The notes under the pieces are model-generated. The model ran no database searches. It was not told the DNA's origin and saw only the letters and a program-made list of their open reading frames with translations. From Flavobacterium amniphilum (GTDB lineage Bacteria; Bacteroidota; Bacteroidia; Flavobacteriales; Flavobacteriaceae): 64,000 nucleotides of DNA. Position 1 is the first letter of the stretch. Every line of letters begins with the position of its first letter. Made by a program: the position numbers and the translations under genes. Positions 1 to 8,711 of the stretch are shown piece after piece. The stretch lies in the NCBI RefSeq assembly GCF_023634845.1, contig NZ_JAMLJL010000008.1:62001-126000 (forward strand), read 5' to 3'.

Positions 1-930
1 TTGATTTTTAAAAATGATGTGATTTCTGCCGATTTTATTCTTGGAGATAATATTCGGTATAATCTGGATTATTACATTGATAACGGATTTCACTGGAGTT
101 TTGGTCTGAAATCTAATTTTGAACAGTTCAATAAAGTGAGTAAAACTGATTTCAGAAATGGTCAGATTAAAGATATGTTGAATAAAGAAGCTATTGATTT
201 GAGTTATAACAGTTTGTCCAATAAAGTGTATTTGCAGACTATCTTCGCCCAGAAGTTCCTGATTGGTGGTGGTTTGGAGCATAATCTGATTAATATTGAG
301 TCAAACGATGTGCAAACAGCTTCCATGGATATCGACAACAGTTCTTATTATTCTGCTTTTGGCTTTTTAAAATTTGATTCTTTTACCAATAAGTATTTCC
401 CTAAGAAGGGTTGGTATTTCTTTGGTGATTTCCAGTCCTGCTTTTATTCTACAGACTATAATAATGATTTTTCCAAGTTTTCCGTTTTTAAGGCTGATAT
501 GGGAATTGTTCAGACGGTTTTCAAAAAATTGTCGCTCAAGGCACAAACCGAGGGTGGTTTTACCGTTGGTGAAGGCGTGAATCATATTTTTGATTTTGTA
601 CTGGGCGGTTACGGGTTTCATAAGTTTAATAACTTCAGGCCTTTCTATGGTTATAACTTTCTTGATTTGCATGGTGACAGTTATGTTAAAGGGAGTGTTG
701 GTGCCGATTATGAGTTTGTTAAAAAGAACCATTTAAGTTTTACGGCTAATTTTACCAATATCGGTGATAAAATATTTGATAACAAGGCTTGGTTTAAAAA
801 GCCTGATTTTTCAGGTTATGCTCTTGGCTACGGATTGGAAACATTAATTGGTCCCGTGGAAGTCAAACATTCGTGGTCTCCTGACAACCGCAAACATTAT
901 ACTTGGTTCAGCGTTGGTTTTTGGTTCTAA
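1..930 (+). CDS. Outer-membrane barrel domain, C-terminal fragment of a patatin-like phospholipase
   Basis: The reading frame is open at the left edge, so only about the last 309 codons are present and the true start lies outside. The visible chain alternates short hydrophobic/aromatic strands with polar turns and ends in an aromatic residue (GFWF), as Omp85-type barrels do. The ending GPVEVKHSWSPD...SVGFWF is what I expect at the end of the Bacteroidetes patatin-like phospholipases that carry an N-terminal lipase domain and a C-terminal BamA/TamA-like barrel. The lipase part with its GXSXG motif is not in the window, so the phospholipase assignment is inference. A BamA/TamA homologue is the alternative. 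Confidence 0.6.
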   Translation: MIFKNDVISADFILGDNIRYNLDYYIDNGFHWSFGLKSNFEQFNKVSKTDFRNGQIKDMLNKEAIDLSYNSLSNKVYLQTIFAQKFLIGGGLEHNLINIESNDVQTASMDIDNSSYYSAFGFLKFDSFTNKYFPKKGWYFFGDFQSCFYSTDYNNDFSKFSVFKADMGIVQTVFKKLSLKAQTEGGFTVGEGVNHIFDFVLGGYGFHKFNNFRPFYGYNFLDLHGDSYVKGSVGADYEFVKKNHLSFTANFTNIGDKIFDNKAWFKKPDFSGYALGYGLETLIGPVEVKHSWSPDNRKHYTWFSVGFWF

Positions 931-997
931 AAACCTATCAATTGTTAAACATTGCCATAAAATGCTATTTTTTTAGCTATTTGTTTTTAAAAAAGTC

Positions 998-1005
998 TAT
1001 TTTTG
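998..1005 (+). promoter_or_regulatory. -7 box of the amino-acid permease gene
   Basis: TATTTTTG matches the Bacteroidetes -7 consensus TAnnTTTG exactly and lies 30 bp before the chosen ATG at 1035. No TTG stands at the ideal distance upstream; the nearest, at 981-983, gives a 14-bp spacer. Only the -7 element is therefore convincing. Confidence 0.4.
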
Positions 1006-1034
1006 GGACACAAAAACAACCAAACATTAATTTT

Positions 1035-2510
1035 ATGTCAATTTGGAAAAGAAAATCTATTGATTTGCTACTTGCTGAAGCGGCCGATTCAGAGAAGGGT
1101 TTAAAAAGAACATTAACGGCTTGGACTTTGGTAGCGCTGGGTATCGGTGCTATTATCGGTGCAGGTTTATTCGTTAGAACGGCAGCGGCTGCTGCTAACA
1201 GTGCAGGACCATCAGTTACAATCGGATTTATTGTAGCGGCTATCGGATGTGCGTTGGCTGGTTTATGTTATGCTGAATTATCATCATCTATTCCAATCGC
1301 GGGTAGTGCTTATACATATACTTATGCAACCATGGGTGAGTTTCTTGCCTGGATTATCGGTTGGGATTTGATTTTAGAATATGCGGTTGGTGCTGCAACG
1401 GTTGGTATTGCCTGGAGTGAATATCTCAATAATTTACTGGTCAATGTCTTTCATACGAGTCCCATACCATTTGAGTGGTGTCACTCTCCGTTCCAGACTT
1501 CTGCAGACGGTGTGAGCGGAATCATCAATTTGCCTGCTTTGTTCATCGTGGGTGCTTTAAGCTTGCTTTTAATTAAAGGAACGCAGGAATCTGCTTTTGT
1601 AAACGGTATTATTGTTGTTTTGAAAGTGGCTATCGTTTTATTGATTATTGTTTTGGGATGGCAGTTTATTAACCCGACAAATCACGCGGAGTATATTCCA
1701 CAGCCTTCAATTTATACTGACAAGCAAGGTTTGGATCATAATTTTGGTGGTATTATGGGTATTTTAGGAGCGGCAGGTACGGTATTCTTTGCTTTTATCG
1801 GTTTTGACGCGGTATCTACAGCAGCTCAGGAAACTAAAAACCCGAAAAAAGATATGCCTATCGGTATCTTGGGATCTTTAGCAGTGTGTACTGTTTTGTA
1901 TATCTTATTTGCGCACGTTTTAACTGGTGTGGCAACTGTTGAAGATTTCAGAGGTGAAGGTGGTGAGGCATCGGTAGCTTATGCAATCAATAAATATATG
2001 GTTGGTTACGAATGGTTAGGACAGTTTGTTACTGTGGCTATTCTGGCAGGTTTCTCTTCAGTAATCCTTGTGATGCTTTTAGGACAATCAAGAGTTTTCT
2101 ATTCAATGGGTAAAGATGGTTTATTGCCAAAAGTATTCAGTGAAGTACATCCTAAATATAAAACACCTTACAAAGCTAACATGATTATCTTTGTAATTGT
2201 TGGATTGTTTGCTGCATTCGTGCCTGGTGATATCGTAGGTGATATGACAAGTATCGGTACATTGTTTGCTTTTATCCTGGTTTGTATCTCAGTTATTGTA
2301 TTAAGAAAAACAAATCCTGATATGAAACGTGAATTTAAAACACCATTGGTTCCATTGGTTCCTGTTTTAGGAGTGCTGGTTTGCTTGGCGATGGTTTACG
2401 GTTTAGGTTGGCCAAACTGGTTACGTCTAATCGCATGGATGTTAATCGGAGTTGTAATTTACTTCGGCTATAGCAAGAAGAATAGTAAATTAAATAATGG
2501 CGGAGAATAA
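1035..2510 (+). CDS. APC-family amino acid permease
   Basis: A 491-residue integral membrane protein with about 12 hydrophobic segments. The N-terminal part carries the APC-superfamily signature GIGAIIGAGLFV in the first helix, and the motif FFAFIGFDAVSTAAQE in the middle is typical of the cationic amino acid transporter (CAT/YfnA-like) branch. It should import amino acids across the inner membrane by proton symport or exchange; the substrate cannot be read from sequence. The frame is open further upstream, but the ATG at 1035 is chosen because it follows a -7 box and leaves the usual short cytoplasmic N-terminus. A strong terminator follows, so it is probably monocistronic. Confidence 0.88.
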   Translation: MSIWKRKSIDLLLAEAADSEKGLKRTLTAWTLVALGIGAIIGAGLFVRTAAAAANSAGPSVTIGFIVAAIGCALAGLCYAELSSSIPIAGSAYTYTYATMGEFLAWIIGWDLILEYAVGAATVGIAWSEYLNNLLVNVFHTSPIPFEWCHSPFQTSADGVSGIINLPALFIVGALSLLLIKGTQESAFVNGIIVVLKVAIVLLIIVLGWQFINPTNHAEYIPQPSIYTDKQGLDHNFGGIMGILGAAGTVFFAFIGFDAVSTAAQETKNPKKDMPIGILGSLAVCTVLYILFAHVLTGVATVEDFRGEGGEASVAYAINKYMVGYEWLGQFVTVAILAGFSSVILVMLLGQSRVFYSMGKDGLLPKVFSEVHPKYKTPYKANMIIFVIVGLFAAFVPGDIVGDMTSIGTLFAFILVCISVIVLRKTNPDMKREFKTPLVPLVPVLGVLVCLAMVYGLGWPNWLRLIAWMLIGVVIYFGYSKKNSKLNNGGE

Positions 2511-2530
2511 TCTCCAAATATATATACATC

Positions 2531-2560
2531 AAATCCCAAATTCATCATTTGGGATTTTTT
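2531..2560 (+). terminator. Rho-independent terminator of the permease gene
   Basis: AAATCCCAAA and TTTGGGATTT form a perfect 10-bp stem around a 7-nt loop, followed by a run of T. It lies 20 bp after the permease stop codon. Confidence 0.85.
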
Positions 2561-2599
2561 GTTTTAATAAATAAGAGTTTTTTCCGATATTTGTAGTAT

Positions 2600-2665
2600 A
2601 TGAAAACCACTTTTGCAGGTTTATTAGCACACTTAAAATTCCTCATCAAGCGCAATCCTGAATGA
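2600..2665 (+). CDS. Possible 21-residue leader peptide upstream of hmgA
   Basis: A tiny frame starts with ATG at 2600 and encodes MKTTFAGLLAHLKF followed by LIKRNPE. A near-consensus -7 box (GATATTTG, one mismatch) ends 7 bp before the ATG, so the transcript could start almost at the start codon. Between this frame and hmgA (2748) lies an imperfect hairpin at about 2690-2717 with loop AGCA. The peptide has two Phe and five Leu but no Tyr, so a classical attenuator role in phenylalanine/tyrosine catabolism is only weakly suggested. It could equally be chance. Confidence 0.25.
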   Translation: MKTTFAGLLAHLKFLIKRNPE

Positions 2666-2747
2666 GGTACGTTTCTTTTTTGATTTATACTGGTGTTTTG
2701 GTCAGCAGACTTAAAACCATGAACTTTAAAAATTTAAATAAAAAAAG

Positions 2748-3905
2748 ATGCCATTTTATCATAAATTAGGAAAAATACCTTCGAAACGCCATACACAATT
2801 CCGGAAGGAAAACGGTGAGTTGTATTATGAGCAATTATTCGGAACTATCGGGTTCGACGGAATGTCTACCAACATGTACCATGTACACCGTCCAACTCAG
2901 GTGAAAGAAATCAGAAAGCAGTATTCGGTTGCGCCGAAAATTGCCAAGGCCAATAATATTCAATCGTACAGACTTCGTGGTTTTCAGGTTGAACCTACAG
3001 ATGATTTCCTTGAAAGCCGTAAAATAGTTTTGACGAATTCGGATTGTCATATCGCTTTGGCAGCGCCAAAAAAATCGACAACAGATTATTTTTATAAAAA
3101 CACAGATTCGGATGAAGTAATCTTTATCCACCGCGGCACAGGAAAATTAAGAACCATGTTGGGTAACCTCGATTTCAAGTATGGTGATTATCTTGTTATT
3201 CCCCGCGGGATGATTTATAAAATAGATTTTGATACTGAAGATAATCGTCTTTTTATTGTCGAATCGCATCGTCCAATTTATACACCTAAACGTTACCGTA
3301 ACTGGTTTGGTCAGCTTTTGGAGCATTCTCCGTATTGTGAGCGTGATATACGCCGCCCTGAAGAGCTTGAAAACTATGACGAAAAAGGTGAGTTTGTGAT
3401 CAAGTTGAAAAAGAAAGATGAAATCTTTGAAATGGTTTATGCGACCCATCCTTTTGATGTAGTGGGATATGATGGTTTTAACTATCCATATGCGCTTTCA
3501 ATTCATGATTTTGAACCGATAACAGGCCGTATTCACCAGCCGCCACCGGTACACCAGACTTTCGAAACTGATGCTTTTGTAATTTGTTCGTTTGTGCCAC
3601 GTTTGTATGATTATCACCCACAATCTATTCCGGCACCTTATAATCACAGTAATATTGATAGTGACGAGGTGTTGTATTATGTTGATGGAGATTTCATGAG
3701 CCGTAATGATATCGAAGCGGGTCATATTTCGTTGCATCCGGCAGGTATTCCGCACGGACCGCACCCAGGCGCAACAGAAAGAAGTGTTGGTAAAACAGAG
3801 ACTCAGGAATTAGCGGTTATGGTTGATACTTTCAAACCTTTGATGGTTACGGAAGATGCGATGAAAATTGCTGATGAGAAATATTATCAGTCTTGGTTAG
3901 ATTAA
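2748..3905 (+). CDS. hmgA: Homogentisate 1,2-dioxygenase
   Basis: 385 residues, cupin-fold iron enzyme that opens the ring of homogentisate to maleylacetoacetate in tyrosine/phenylalanine breakdown. The protein starts MPFYHKLGKIP. It carries the C-terminal cupin region with PYNHSNIDSDEVLYY (His300 and nearby Asp/Glu as likely iron ligands) and LHPAGIPHGPHPG. At 385 residues it is shorter than the roughly 440-residue eukaryotic and proteobacterial enzymes, the usual size for the Bacteroidetes form. The gene for the preceding pathway step, 4-hydroxyphenylpyruvate dioxygenase, follows 54 bp downstream, which supports the assignment and an operon. Confidence 0.9.
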   Translation: MPFYHKLGKIPSKRHTQFRKENGELYYEQLFGTIGFDGMSTNMYHVHRPTQVKEIRKQYSVAPKIAKANNIQSYRLRGFQVEPTDDFLESRKIVLTNSDCHIALAAPKKSTTDYFYKNTDSDEVIFIHRGTGKLRTMLGNLDFKYGDYLVIPRGMIYKIDFDTEDNRLFIVESHRPIYTPKRYRNWFGQLLEHSPYCERDIRRPEELENYDEKGEFVIKLKKKDEIFEMVYATHPFDVVGYDGFNYPYALSIHDFEPITGRIHQPPPVHQTFETDAFVICSFVPRLYDYHPQSIPAPYNHSNIDSDEVLYYVDGDFMSRNDIEAGHISLHPAGIPHGPHPGATERSVGKTETQELAVMVDTFKPLMVTEDAMKIADEKYYQSWLD

Positions 3906-3959
3906 TTAAAGAAACACAACTTCGGGCAATTTGATTTGCCTAATAAAATACAGATTATC

Positions 3960-5123
3960 ATGTCACAGGAAATAAAATCAGTAGAATACGGACTAGAAAA
4001 AATATTTGAAGGAGCGCAGGATTTCCTTCCGCTATTAGGAACAGATTATGTTGAATTTTACGTAGGTAACGCTAAACAGGCGGCTCATTTTTATAAAACG
4101 GCTTTTGGTTTTCAGTCTTTGGCTTATGCCGGATTGGAAACTGGGGTAAAAGACAGGGCTTCTTATGTGTTGAAACAGGATAAAATCCGTTTGGTGTTAA
4201 CCACGGCTTTAAATAGTAATTCGCCAATTGGTGAACACGTAAAAAAACACGGAGACGGTGTTAAAGTTATCGCTCTTTGGGTTGAAGATGCCCGCCATTC
4301 ATTTGAAGAAACGACAAAACGCGGAGCGAAGCCTTATTTTGAACCGGTTGTCGAAAATGATGAAAATGGGGAAGTTGTACGAGCAGGTATCTATGGAGCT
4401 TACGGGGAAACCGTTTTTGTTTTTGTTGAACGTAAAAATTATAACGGAATCTTTTTGCCAGGATACAGTGAATGGAAATCAGATTACAATCCTGAACCGG
4501 TCGGATTGAAATTTATCGACCATATGGTTGGAAATACAGGATGGAACAGAATGAATGAAGCTGTAAAATGGTTTGAAGATGTGATGGGATTTGTGAATTT
4601 CCTTTCTTTTGATGATAAACAAATTACTACAGAGTATTCTGCTTTGATGTCTAAAGTAATGTCTAACGGGAATGGACGCATCAAATTCCCTATTAATGAA
4701 CCTGCAAACGGTAAAAAGCGTTCTCAAATTGAGGAGTATTTGGATTTTTACGAAGATGAAGGAGTGCAGCATATTGCTGTTGCAACAGATGATATTATTA
4801 AGACGGTTGCAGATATGCGTTCAAGAGGTGTTGAGTTTTTGAGTACGCCACCGCAGGCTTATTATGATGCAATTCCCGAAAGGTTGAAAGATCATATGTC
4901 TAAATTTAAAGAAGATATCAATGAACTTCAAAAGTTGGGTATTATGATTGACGCTGACGAAGAAGGTTATTTGTTGCAGATATTTACTAAACCGGTTGAA
5001 GACAGACCAACACTTTTCTTTGAAATTATCCAAAGAATGGGAGCCAGAGGTTTTGGAGCCGGTAATTTTAAAGCTCTTTTTGAGTCAATTGAAAGAGAAC
5101 AGGCTTTGAGAGGTACTTTGTAA
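3960..5123 (+). CDS. hppD: 4-hydroxyphenylpyruvate dioxygenase
   Basis: 387 residues; converts 4-hydroxyphenylpyruvate to homogentisate, the substrate of the upstream hmgA product. It is made of two vicinal-oxygen-chelate (glyoxalase-like) halves. The three iron ligands are visible in the C-terminal half: His188 in DHMVGN, His271 in QHIAVATDD and Glu355 in LFFEIIQR. The C-terminal GARGFGAGNFKALFE helix is diagnostic for HPPD. The frame extends upstream to a TTG at 3936, but the ATG at 3960 gives the normal N-terminus (MSQEIKSVEYG). A terminator hairpin follows 21 bp after the stop, closing the hmgA-hppD operon. Confidence 0.95.
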   Translation: MSQEIKSVEYGLEKIFEGAQDFLPLLGTDYVEFYVGNAKQAAHFYKTAFGFQSLAYAGLETGVKDRASYVLKQDKIRLVLTTALNSNSPIGEHVKKHGDGVKVIALWVEDARHSFEETTKRGAKPYFEPVVENDENGEVVRAGIYGAYGETVFVFVERKNYNGIFLPGYSEWKSDYNPEPVGLKFIDHMVGNTGWNRMNEAVKWFEDVMGFVNFLSFDDKQITTEYSALMSKVMSNGNGRIKFPINEPANGKKRSQIEEYLDFYEDEGVQHIAVATDDIIKTVADMRSRGVEFLSTPPQAYYDAIPERLKDHMSKFKEDINELQKLGIMIDADEEGYLLQIFTKPVEDRPTLFFEIIQRMGARGFGAGNFKALFESIEREQALRGTL

Positions 5124-5144
5124 AAATTATAAAAAATTGAATAT

Positions 5145-5176
5145 AAATCCGGAAAATGCAATTTTCCGGATTTTTT
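5145..5176 (+). terminator. Terminator of the hmgA-hppD operon
   Basis: AAATCCGGAAAA pairs perfectly with TTTTCCGGATTT (12 bp) around a 5-nt loop and is followed by six T. Confidence 0.9.
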
Positions 5177-5358
5177 GCATTTTGTAAAGGATTGATTTTG
5201 AGTTATTTTCTATAATCAGGTATTGAATTTGTTAAATTAGTATTAACAAAAACTTAATTTTATTGAATAATATTCAAAAGAAAACGTTGTAGTACACTTC
5301 ATTTTGATAAAAATATGTTAAAGTTGAAATTTTGTTAGATAAAATTAAAAAGCCGCTA

Positions 5359-5480
5359 TATATTTGCATCAGAATTCTAAGGGGTGGTTCCCTTATGAAT
5401 TTTGATAAATTTTCATAATTTATAGTTTTTTGGTTGGTTAATAGCATAAAAACTCAGTTAGCAATGACTGGGTTTTTTTG
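5359..5480 (+). ncRNA. Candidate small RNA (or attenuated leader) in the hppD-DUF3108 gap
   Basis: The 417-bp gap 5124-5540 holds no convincing reading frame, but the part 5359-5480 has the anatomy of an RNA gene. A perfect -7 box, TATATTTG, is at 5359-5366. Four or five bases later begins a stem of 11 bp with one bulged base (5373-5383 with 5390-5401; loop GTGGTT). A linker rich in A/T follows, then a rho-independent terminator (8-bp stem, 5451-5474, then a T run). No TTG sits at the standard distance upstream (the nearest is 24 bp away), so the promoter is incomplete. I do not recognise the family. It could also be the attenuated 5' leader of the gene at 5541. Confidence 0.5.
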
Positions 5481-5488
5481 TTTTTTAT

Positions 5489-5496
5489 TACTTTTG
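5489..5496 (+). promoter_or_regulatory. -7 box upstream of the DUF3108 gene
   Basis: TACTTTTG is an exact TAnnTTTG match, placed directly after the T run of the preceding terminator and 44 bp before the ATG at 5541. No -33 TTG is visible at the right distance. Confidence 0.4.
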
Positions 5497-5540
5497 GAAT
5501 GGAAATTGTATCCTTTCTTGAAAACTAAAATCAACAAGAA

Positions 5541-6335
5541 ATGAAATTAAGATTTATATTCTTCGCGTTATTACTTTCTTTAACAGCAGCTAAACAAAAG
5601 CCAAGTGCACCAAGTGCCTATGATGTTGGGGAATGGTTTAAATTCAGAATCCATTACGGAGTGGTTAATGCCGGTTATGCGACCCTTGAACTTAAGGAAG
5701 CAACCCGTAACAATAAGAAAGTTTTTTATGCTGTCGGGCACGGATTTACTTCGGGAATGTCACGCTTCTTTTTTAAAGTAGATGATCATTATCAAAGCCA
5801 GTTTGATAAAGAAACCACAAAACCTTATCAATACTTGCGTAAAATTGACGAAGGTGGTTATACTAAAAACCAGGAAGGTTTTTTCAATCAGGATAAGAAT
5901 ACAGTTTTGGTAAAAGACTACAAAAACAAAACGGAGAAGACTTTTAATGTTACCGAAAATGTTCAGGACATTGTTTCTTCCTTTTATTATTTGAGAAATC
6001 ATCCCAAAATTGATAAAATGGAAGTGGGTGAGTCTATTTCGATGGATATGTTTTTTGATGACGAAATATACAAGTTCAAATTGAAGTATATTGGCCGTGA
6101 AACATTACGGACTAAATTCGGAAAGGTAAAAACAATGATATTCAGACCGATTGTACAGTCCGGAAGAGTATTTAAAGAACAGGAAAGTTTAACGGTATGG
6201 ATTTCTGATGACGAAAATAAGATACCTTTGCGCATCAAAGCCAGTCTTGCCGTTGGTTCATTAAAAGCCGATTTGGAAGCTTTCAAAGGATTGAAAAATC
6301 CGTTCATGATAATAAAAGAAAAAAATAATGAGTGA
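5541..6335 (+). CDS. DUF3108 domain-containing exported protein
   Basis: 264 residues with a cleavable-type signal peptide at the N-terminus (charged MKLRF, hydrophobic core, then LTAAKQ). The mature part begins with YDVGEWFKFRIHYGVVNAGYATLEL, the typical opening of DUF3108 proteins, and continues as a beta-rich chain with the recurrent FRPIVQSGRVF and LTVWISDDENKIPLR segments. The fold is thought to resemble lipocalin-like or LolA/LolB-like periplasmic proteins; the exact function is unknown. The stop overlaps the start of the tryptophan dioxygenase gene by 8 bp, so the two are co-transcribed, though no functional link is obvious. Confidence 0.85.
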   Translation: MKLRFIFFALLLSLTAAKQKPSAPSAYDVGEWFKFRIHYGVVNAGYATLELKEATRNNKKVFYAVGHGFTSGMSRFFFKVDDHYQSQFDKETTKPYQYLRKIDEGGYTKNQEGFFNQDKNTVLVKDYKNKTEKTFNVTENVQDIVSSFYYLRNHPKIDKMEVGESISMDMFFDDEIYKFKLKYIGRETLRTKFGKVKTMIFRPIVQSGRVFKEQESLTVWISDDENKIPLRIKASLAVGSLKADLEAFKGLKNPFMIIKEKNNE

Positions 6336-7251
6336 TTATTCAGGATTAGTAGACGAAATTGATCAGAAATACAAAGGATTAAATCAAAAAACCGAAGCGT
6401 ATCTGGAAGGATTGCTTTGGTCAAAACCCATAACATACTGGGATTATATTCAAACAGACGCTTTGCTGAACCTTCAGGTGCAGAGAACAATATTGCCGGA
6501 TGAAAATATTTTCATCATGTACCATCAGGTGAATGAATTGTTGTTTAAAATGATTCTTTGGGAAATTAAACAAGTGTCGCATAACGATAATCTTACGACT
6601 GATTTCTTTACCGAGAGACTTATGCGTATCAGTCGTTACTTTGATATGCTGACCACTTCTTTTACTATTATGGGAGACGGAATGGAAGTAGAACAATATA
6701 TGAAATTTCGTCACACATTGACTCCAGCCAGTGGTTTTCAGAGCGCACAATACCGTATGATTGAATTCTGTTCTACCGATTTGATCAATTTAATAGATTA
6801 TCGCTTTAGAGCATCAATCGACAGGAATACGCCCTATACACATGCTTTTGAGCATTTGTACTGGCAGGCTGCTGGGAAAGATTATCATACCGGACAGAAA
6901 TCATATTTCCTGCAGCAGTTTGAAGAAAAATACAAAGTGGAGTTTCTCCGTATCATGGAAGAATACAATACCATTAATCTTTGGCGTAAATTCAAAGAGC
7001 TTCCTGAACAGGATCAGCAAAACCCTGAACTGATAAAAGCAATGCGTCATTATGATTACACCGTTAATATCACTTGGGTGATGGGACATTACAATGCAGC
7101 TAAAAAATATATCGACAACGGTAAAGGTGACGGAGAAGCGACAGGTGGCAGTGACTGGAAAAAATACATGCACCCAAGATACCAACGCAGGATTTTCTTC
7201 CCTGAACTTTGGTCGACTGAAGAATTAGCATCCTGGGGTGAGAATGTATAA
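6328..7251 (+). CDS. kynA: Tryptophan 2,3-dioxygenase
   Basis: 307 residues, all-helical heme enzyme that opens the indole ring of tryptophan to N-formylkynurenine. Family signatures are YHQVNELLFKMILWE near residue 60, FRHTLTPASGFQSAQYR near residue 130, and GGSDWKKYMHPRYQRRIFFPELW at the C-terminus (written here in family terms; the segment lies at about residues 270-295). Length is within the family range. It starts inside the last codons of the DUF3108 gene. With hmgA and hppD nearby, this makes a local block for aromatic amino acid breakdown, but no kynurenine formamidase or kynureninase gene is in the window. Confidence 0.93.
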   Translation: MSDYSGLVDEIDQKYKGLNQKTEAYLEGLLWSKPITYWDYIQTDALLNLQVQRTILPDENIFIMYHQVNELLFKMILWEIKQVSHNDNLTTDFFTERLMRISRYFDMLTTSFTIMGDGMEVEQYMKFRHTLTPASGFQSAQYRMIEFCSTDLINLIDYRFRASIDRNTPYTHAFEHLYWQAAGKDYHTGQKSYFLQQFEEKYKVEFLRIMEEYNTINLWRKFKELPEQDQQNPELIKAMRHYDYTVNITWVMGHYNAAKKYIDNGKGDGEATGGSDWKKYMHPRYQRRIFFPELWSTEELASWGENV

Positions 7252-7322
7252 AAAATTCTTATATTAGCTTTTATATCTATTTTATTCACTGTTTTTGGTG
7301 GATAGTACTAAAAAAGCTCCAT

Positions 7323-8543
7323 TTGAAGAAATACATTACTTTTTTGATTGTTATTTTTTTAACGATTTCCTGTAAAAATGATAAAAAAGATGTGGTTCAG
7401 CCAGTGAAAAAGGCTGAACCCATTGTTTATGATTTCGGTTTCAAGCTGAATAGTTTTTCAGTTGTCCGTGATACCATAAAAAAAGATGATACTTTCGGGA
7501 GTGTACTTGAAAAACAAAACCTGAACGGTAAACAGGTTCATGAGATAATCGCTAAAGTTAAGGATTCTTTCAACGTGCGTATTATGCGATTGGGAAAGCC
7601 TTATACGATGTTGATGTCCAAAGACAAATCGAAAAAACTACAGTATTTTATTTACCAACCGGATCAGTTAAGTTATTATATTGTTGATTTTACTGATTCA
7701 ATTGCAAAAGCCACTAAAAAATACAAGCCGGTTACTTTCAGAAGAAGGACTATAGCCGGAGAATTAAATGGTTCGCTTTCCGAAACATTGAAAAATGAAG
7801 GTGTGGCGGCGTCTCTTTCTTCCAAACTGACAAATGTGTATAAATGGTCTATCGATTTCTTCAAGTCGAAAAAAGGAGACAAGTTTGCGGTAACTTTTAC
7901 AGAGCGCTATATTAACGATTCTATTTATGACGGAGTCGATTCTTTGGAATGTGCTTTTTTTGAGTATAAGGGAAAAAAAGTATATGCTTTTCCTTTTAAA
8001 CAATCTGTCAAAGACCGGATTGAATATTATGATGAAGACGGAAAAGCGTTGAAAAATTTCTTCCTGAAAGCACCTTTGAAATCAATCAATATTACTTCAC
8101 GTTTTTCGAAAAGACGTTACCATCCGGTCCAGAAATTCTTCAAACCGCATAACGGAACAGATTATGCAGCGCCACATGGAACACCTATCATGTCTACTGC
8201 TAATGGTGTTGTGGAATTGGCCGGATATACGGTTGGAAACGGTAACCATGTTAAAATTAAACACGATAAAACCTATTCGACGCAGTATTTGCATATGTCG
8301 CGAATTTTGGTACGTCGCGGTCAGCGAGTAAGACAAGGCCAGATAATTGGGAAAGTTGGAAGTACGGGATTGGCTTCGGGACCGCACGTATGTTACCGGT
8401 TTTGGAAAAACGGTAAGCAAGTTGATGCTTTGAAACTGAAGTTGCCAAATTCCACTCCGATGAATGCGGGAAATAAACCACGTTACCTGGCTTTTATTGA
8501 GCCTTTGAAAAAGGAATTGGACAGTGTGGCCGGAATCAAATAA
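7323..8543 (+). CDS. M23-family peptidoglycan metallopeptidase, lipoprotein
   Basis: 406 residues beginning at a TTG codon (no ATG fits). The N-terminus is a lipoprotein signal with lipobox LTISC, so it should be membrane-anchored in the envelope. A middle region (about 45-245) with OapA/LysM-like character precedes a C-terminal LytM domain. The metal motif HNGTD (His276, Asp280), the catalytic-type His324 in YLHMS and His355 in GPHVCYRFW are present. The residue that is normally the third zinc ligand, the second His of HxH, is Cys357. It either uses Cys as ligand or is a degenerate, regulatory LytM factor. Confidence 0.85.
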   Translation: MKKYITFLIVIFLTISCKNDKKDVVQPVKKAEPIVYDFGFKLNSFSVVRDTIKKDDTFGSVLEKQNLNGKQVHEIIAKVKDSFNVRIMRLGKPYTMLMSKDKSKKLQYFIYQPDQLSYYIVDFTDSIAKATKKYKPVTFRRRTIAGELNGSLSETLKNEGVAASLSSKLTNVYKWSIDFFKSKKGDKFAVTFTERYINDSIYDGVDSLECAFFEYKGKKVYAFPFKQSVKDRIEYYDEDGKALKNFFLKAPLKSINITSRFSKRRYHPVQKFFKPHNGTDYAAPHGTPIMSTANGVVELAGYTVGNGNHVKIKHDKTYSTQYLHMSRILVRRGQRVRQGQIIGKVGSTGLASGPHVCYRFWKNGKQVDALKLKLPNSTPMNAGNKPRYLAFIEPLKKELDSVAGIK

Positions 8544-8711
8544 CTGAAATTTTTGAAAGGGAAATTCATGATTTTAGTTAGAGAATAAAAGAAGTTTTCA
8601 ACTATAACGTTTTCGTTTGAAGAAACTTTGGCACAAGCTGGTTTTGTTGGTGATTTATCAAAATCAATATTGTAAATTCGCTATTCGGTAGTTGCTATAA
8701 AACAAAAAATC

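Noticed and set aside
5999..6490. 163-codon open frame on the minus strand across DUF3108 and kynA
   Set aside because: It lies opposite two clear genes, shows no family resemblance, and has no promoter.
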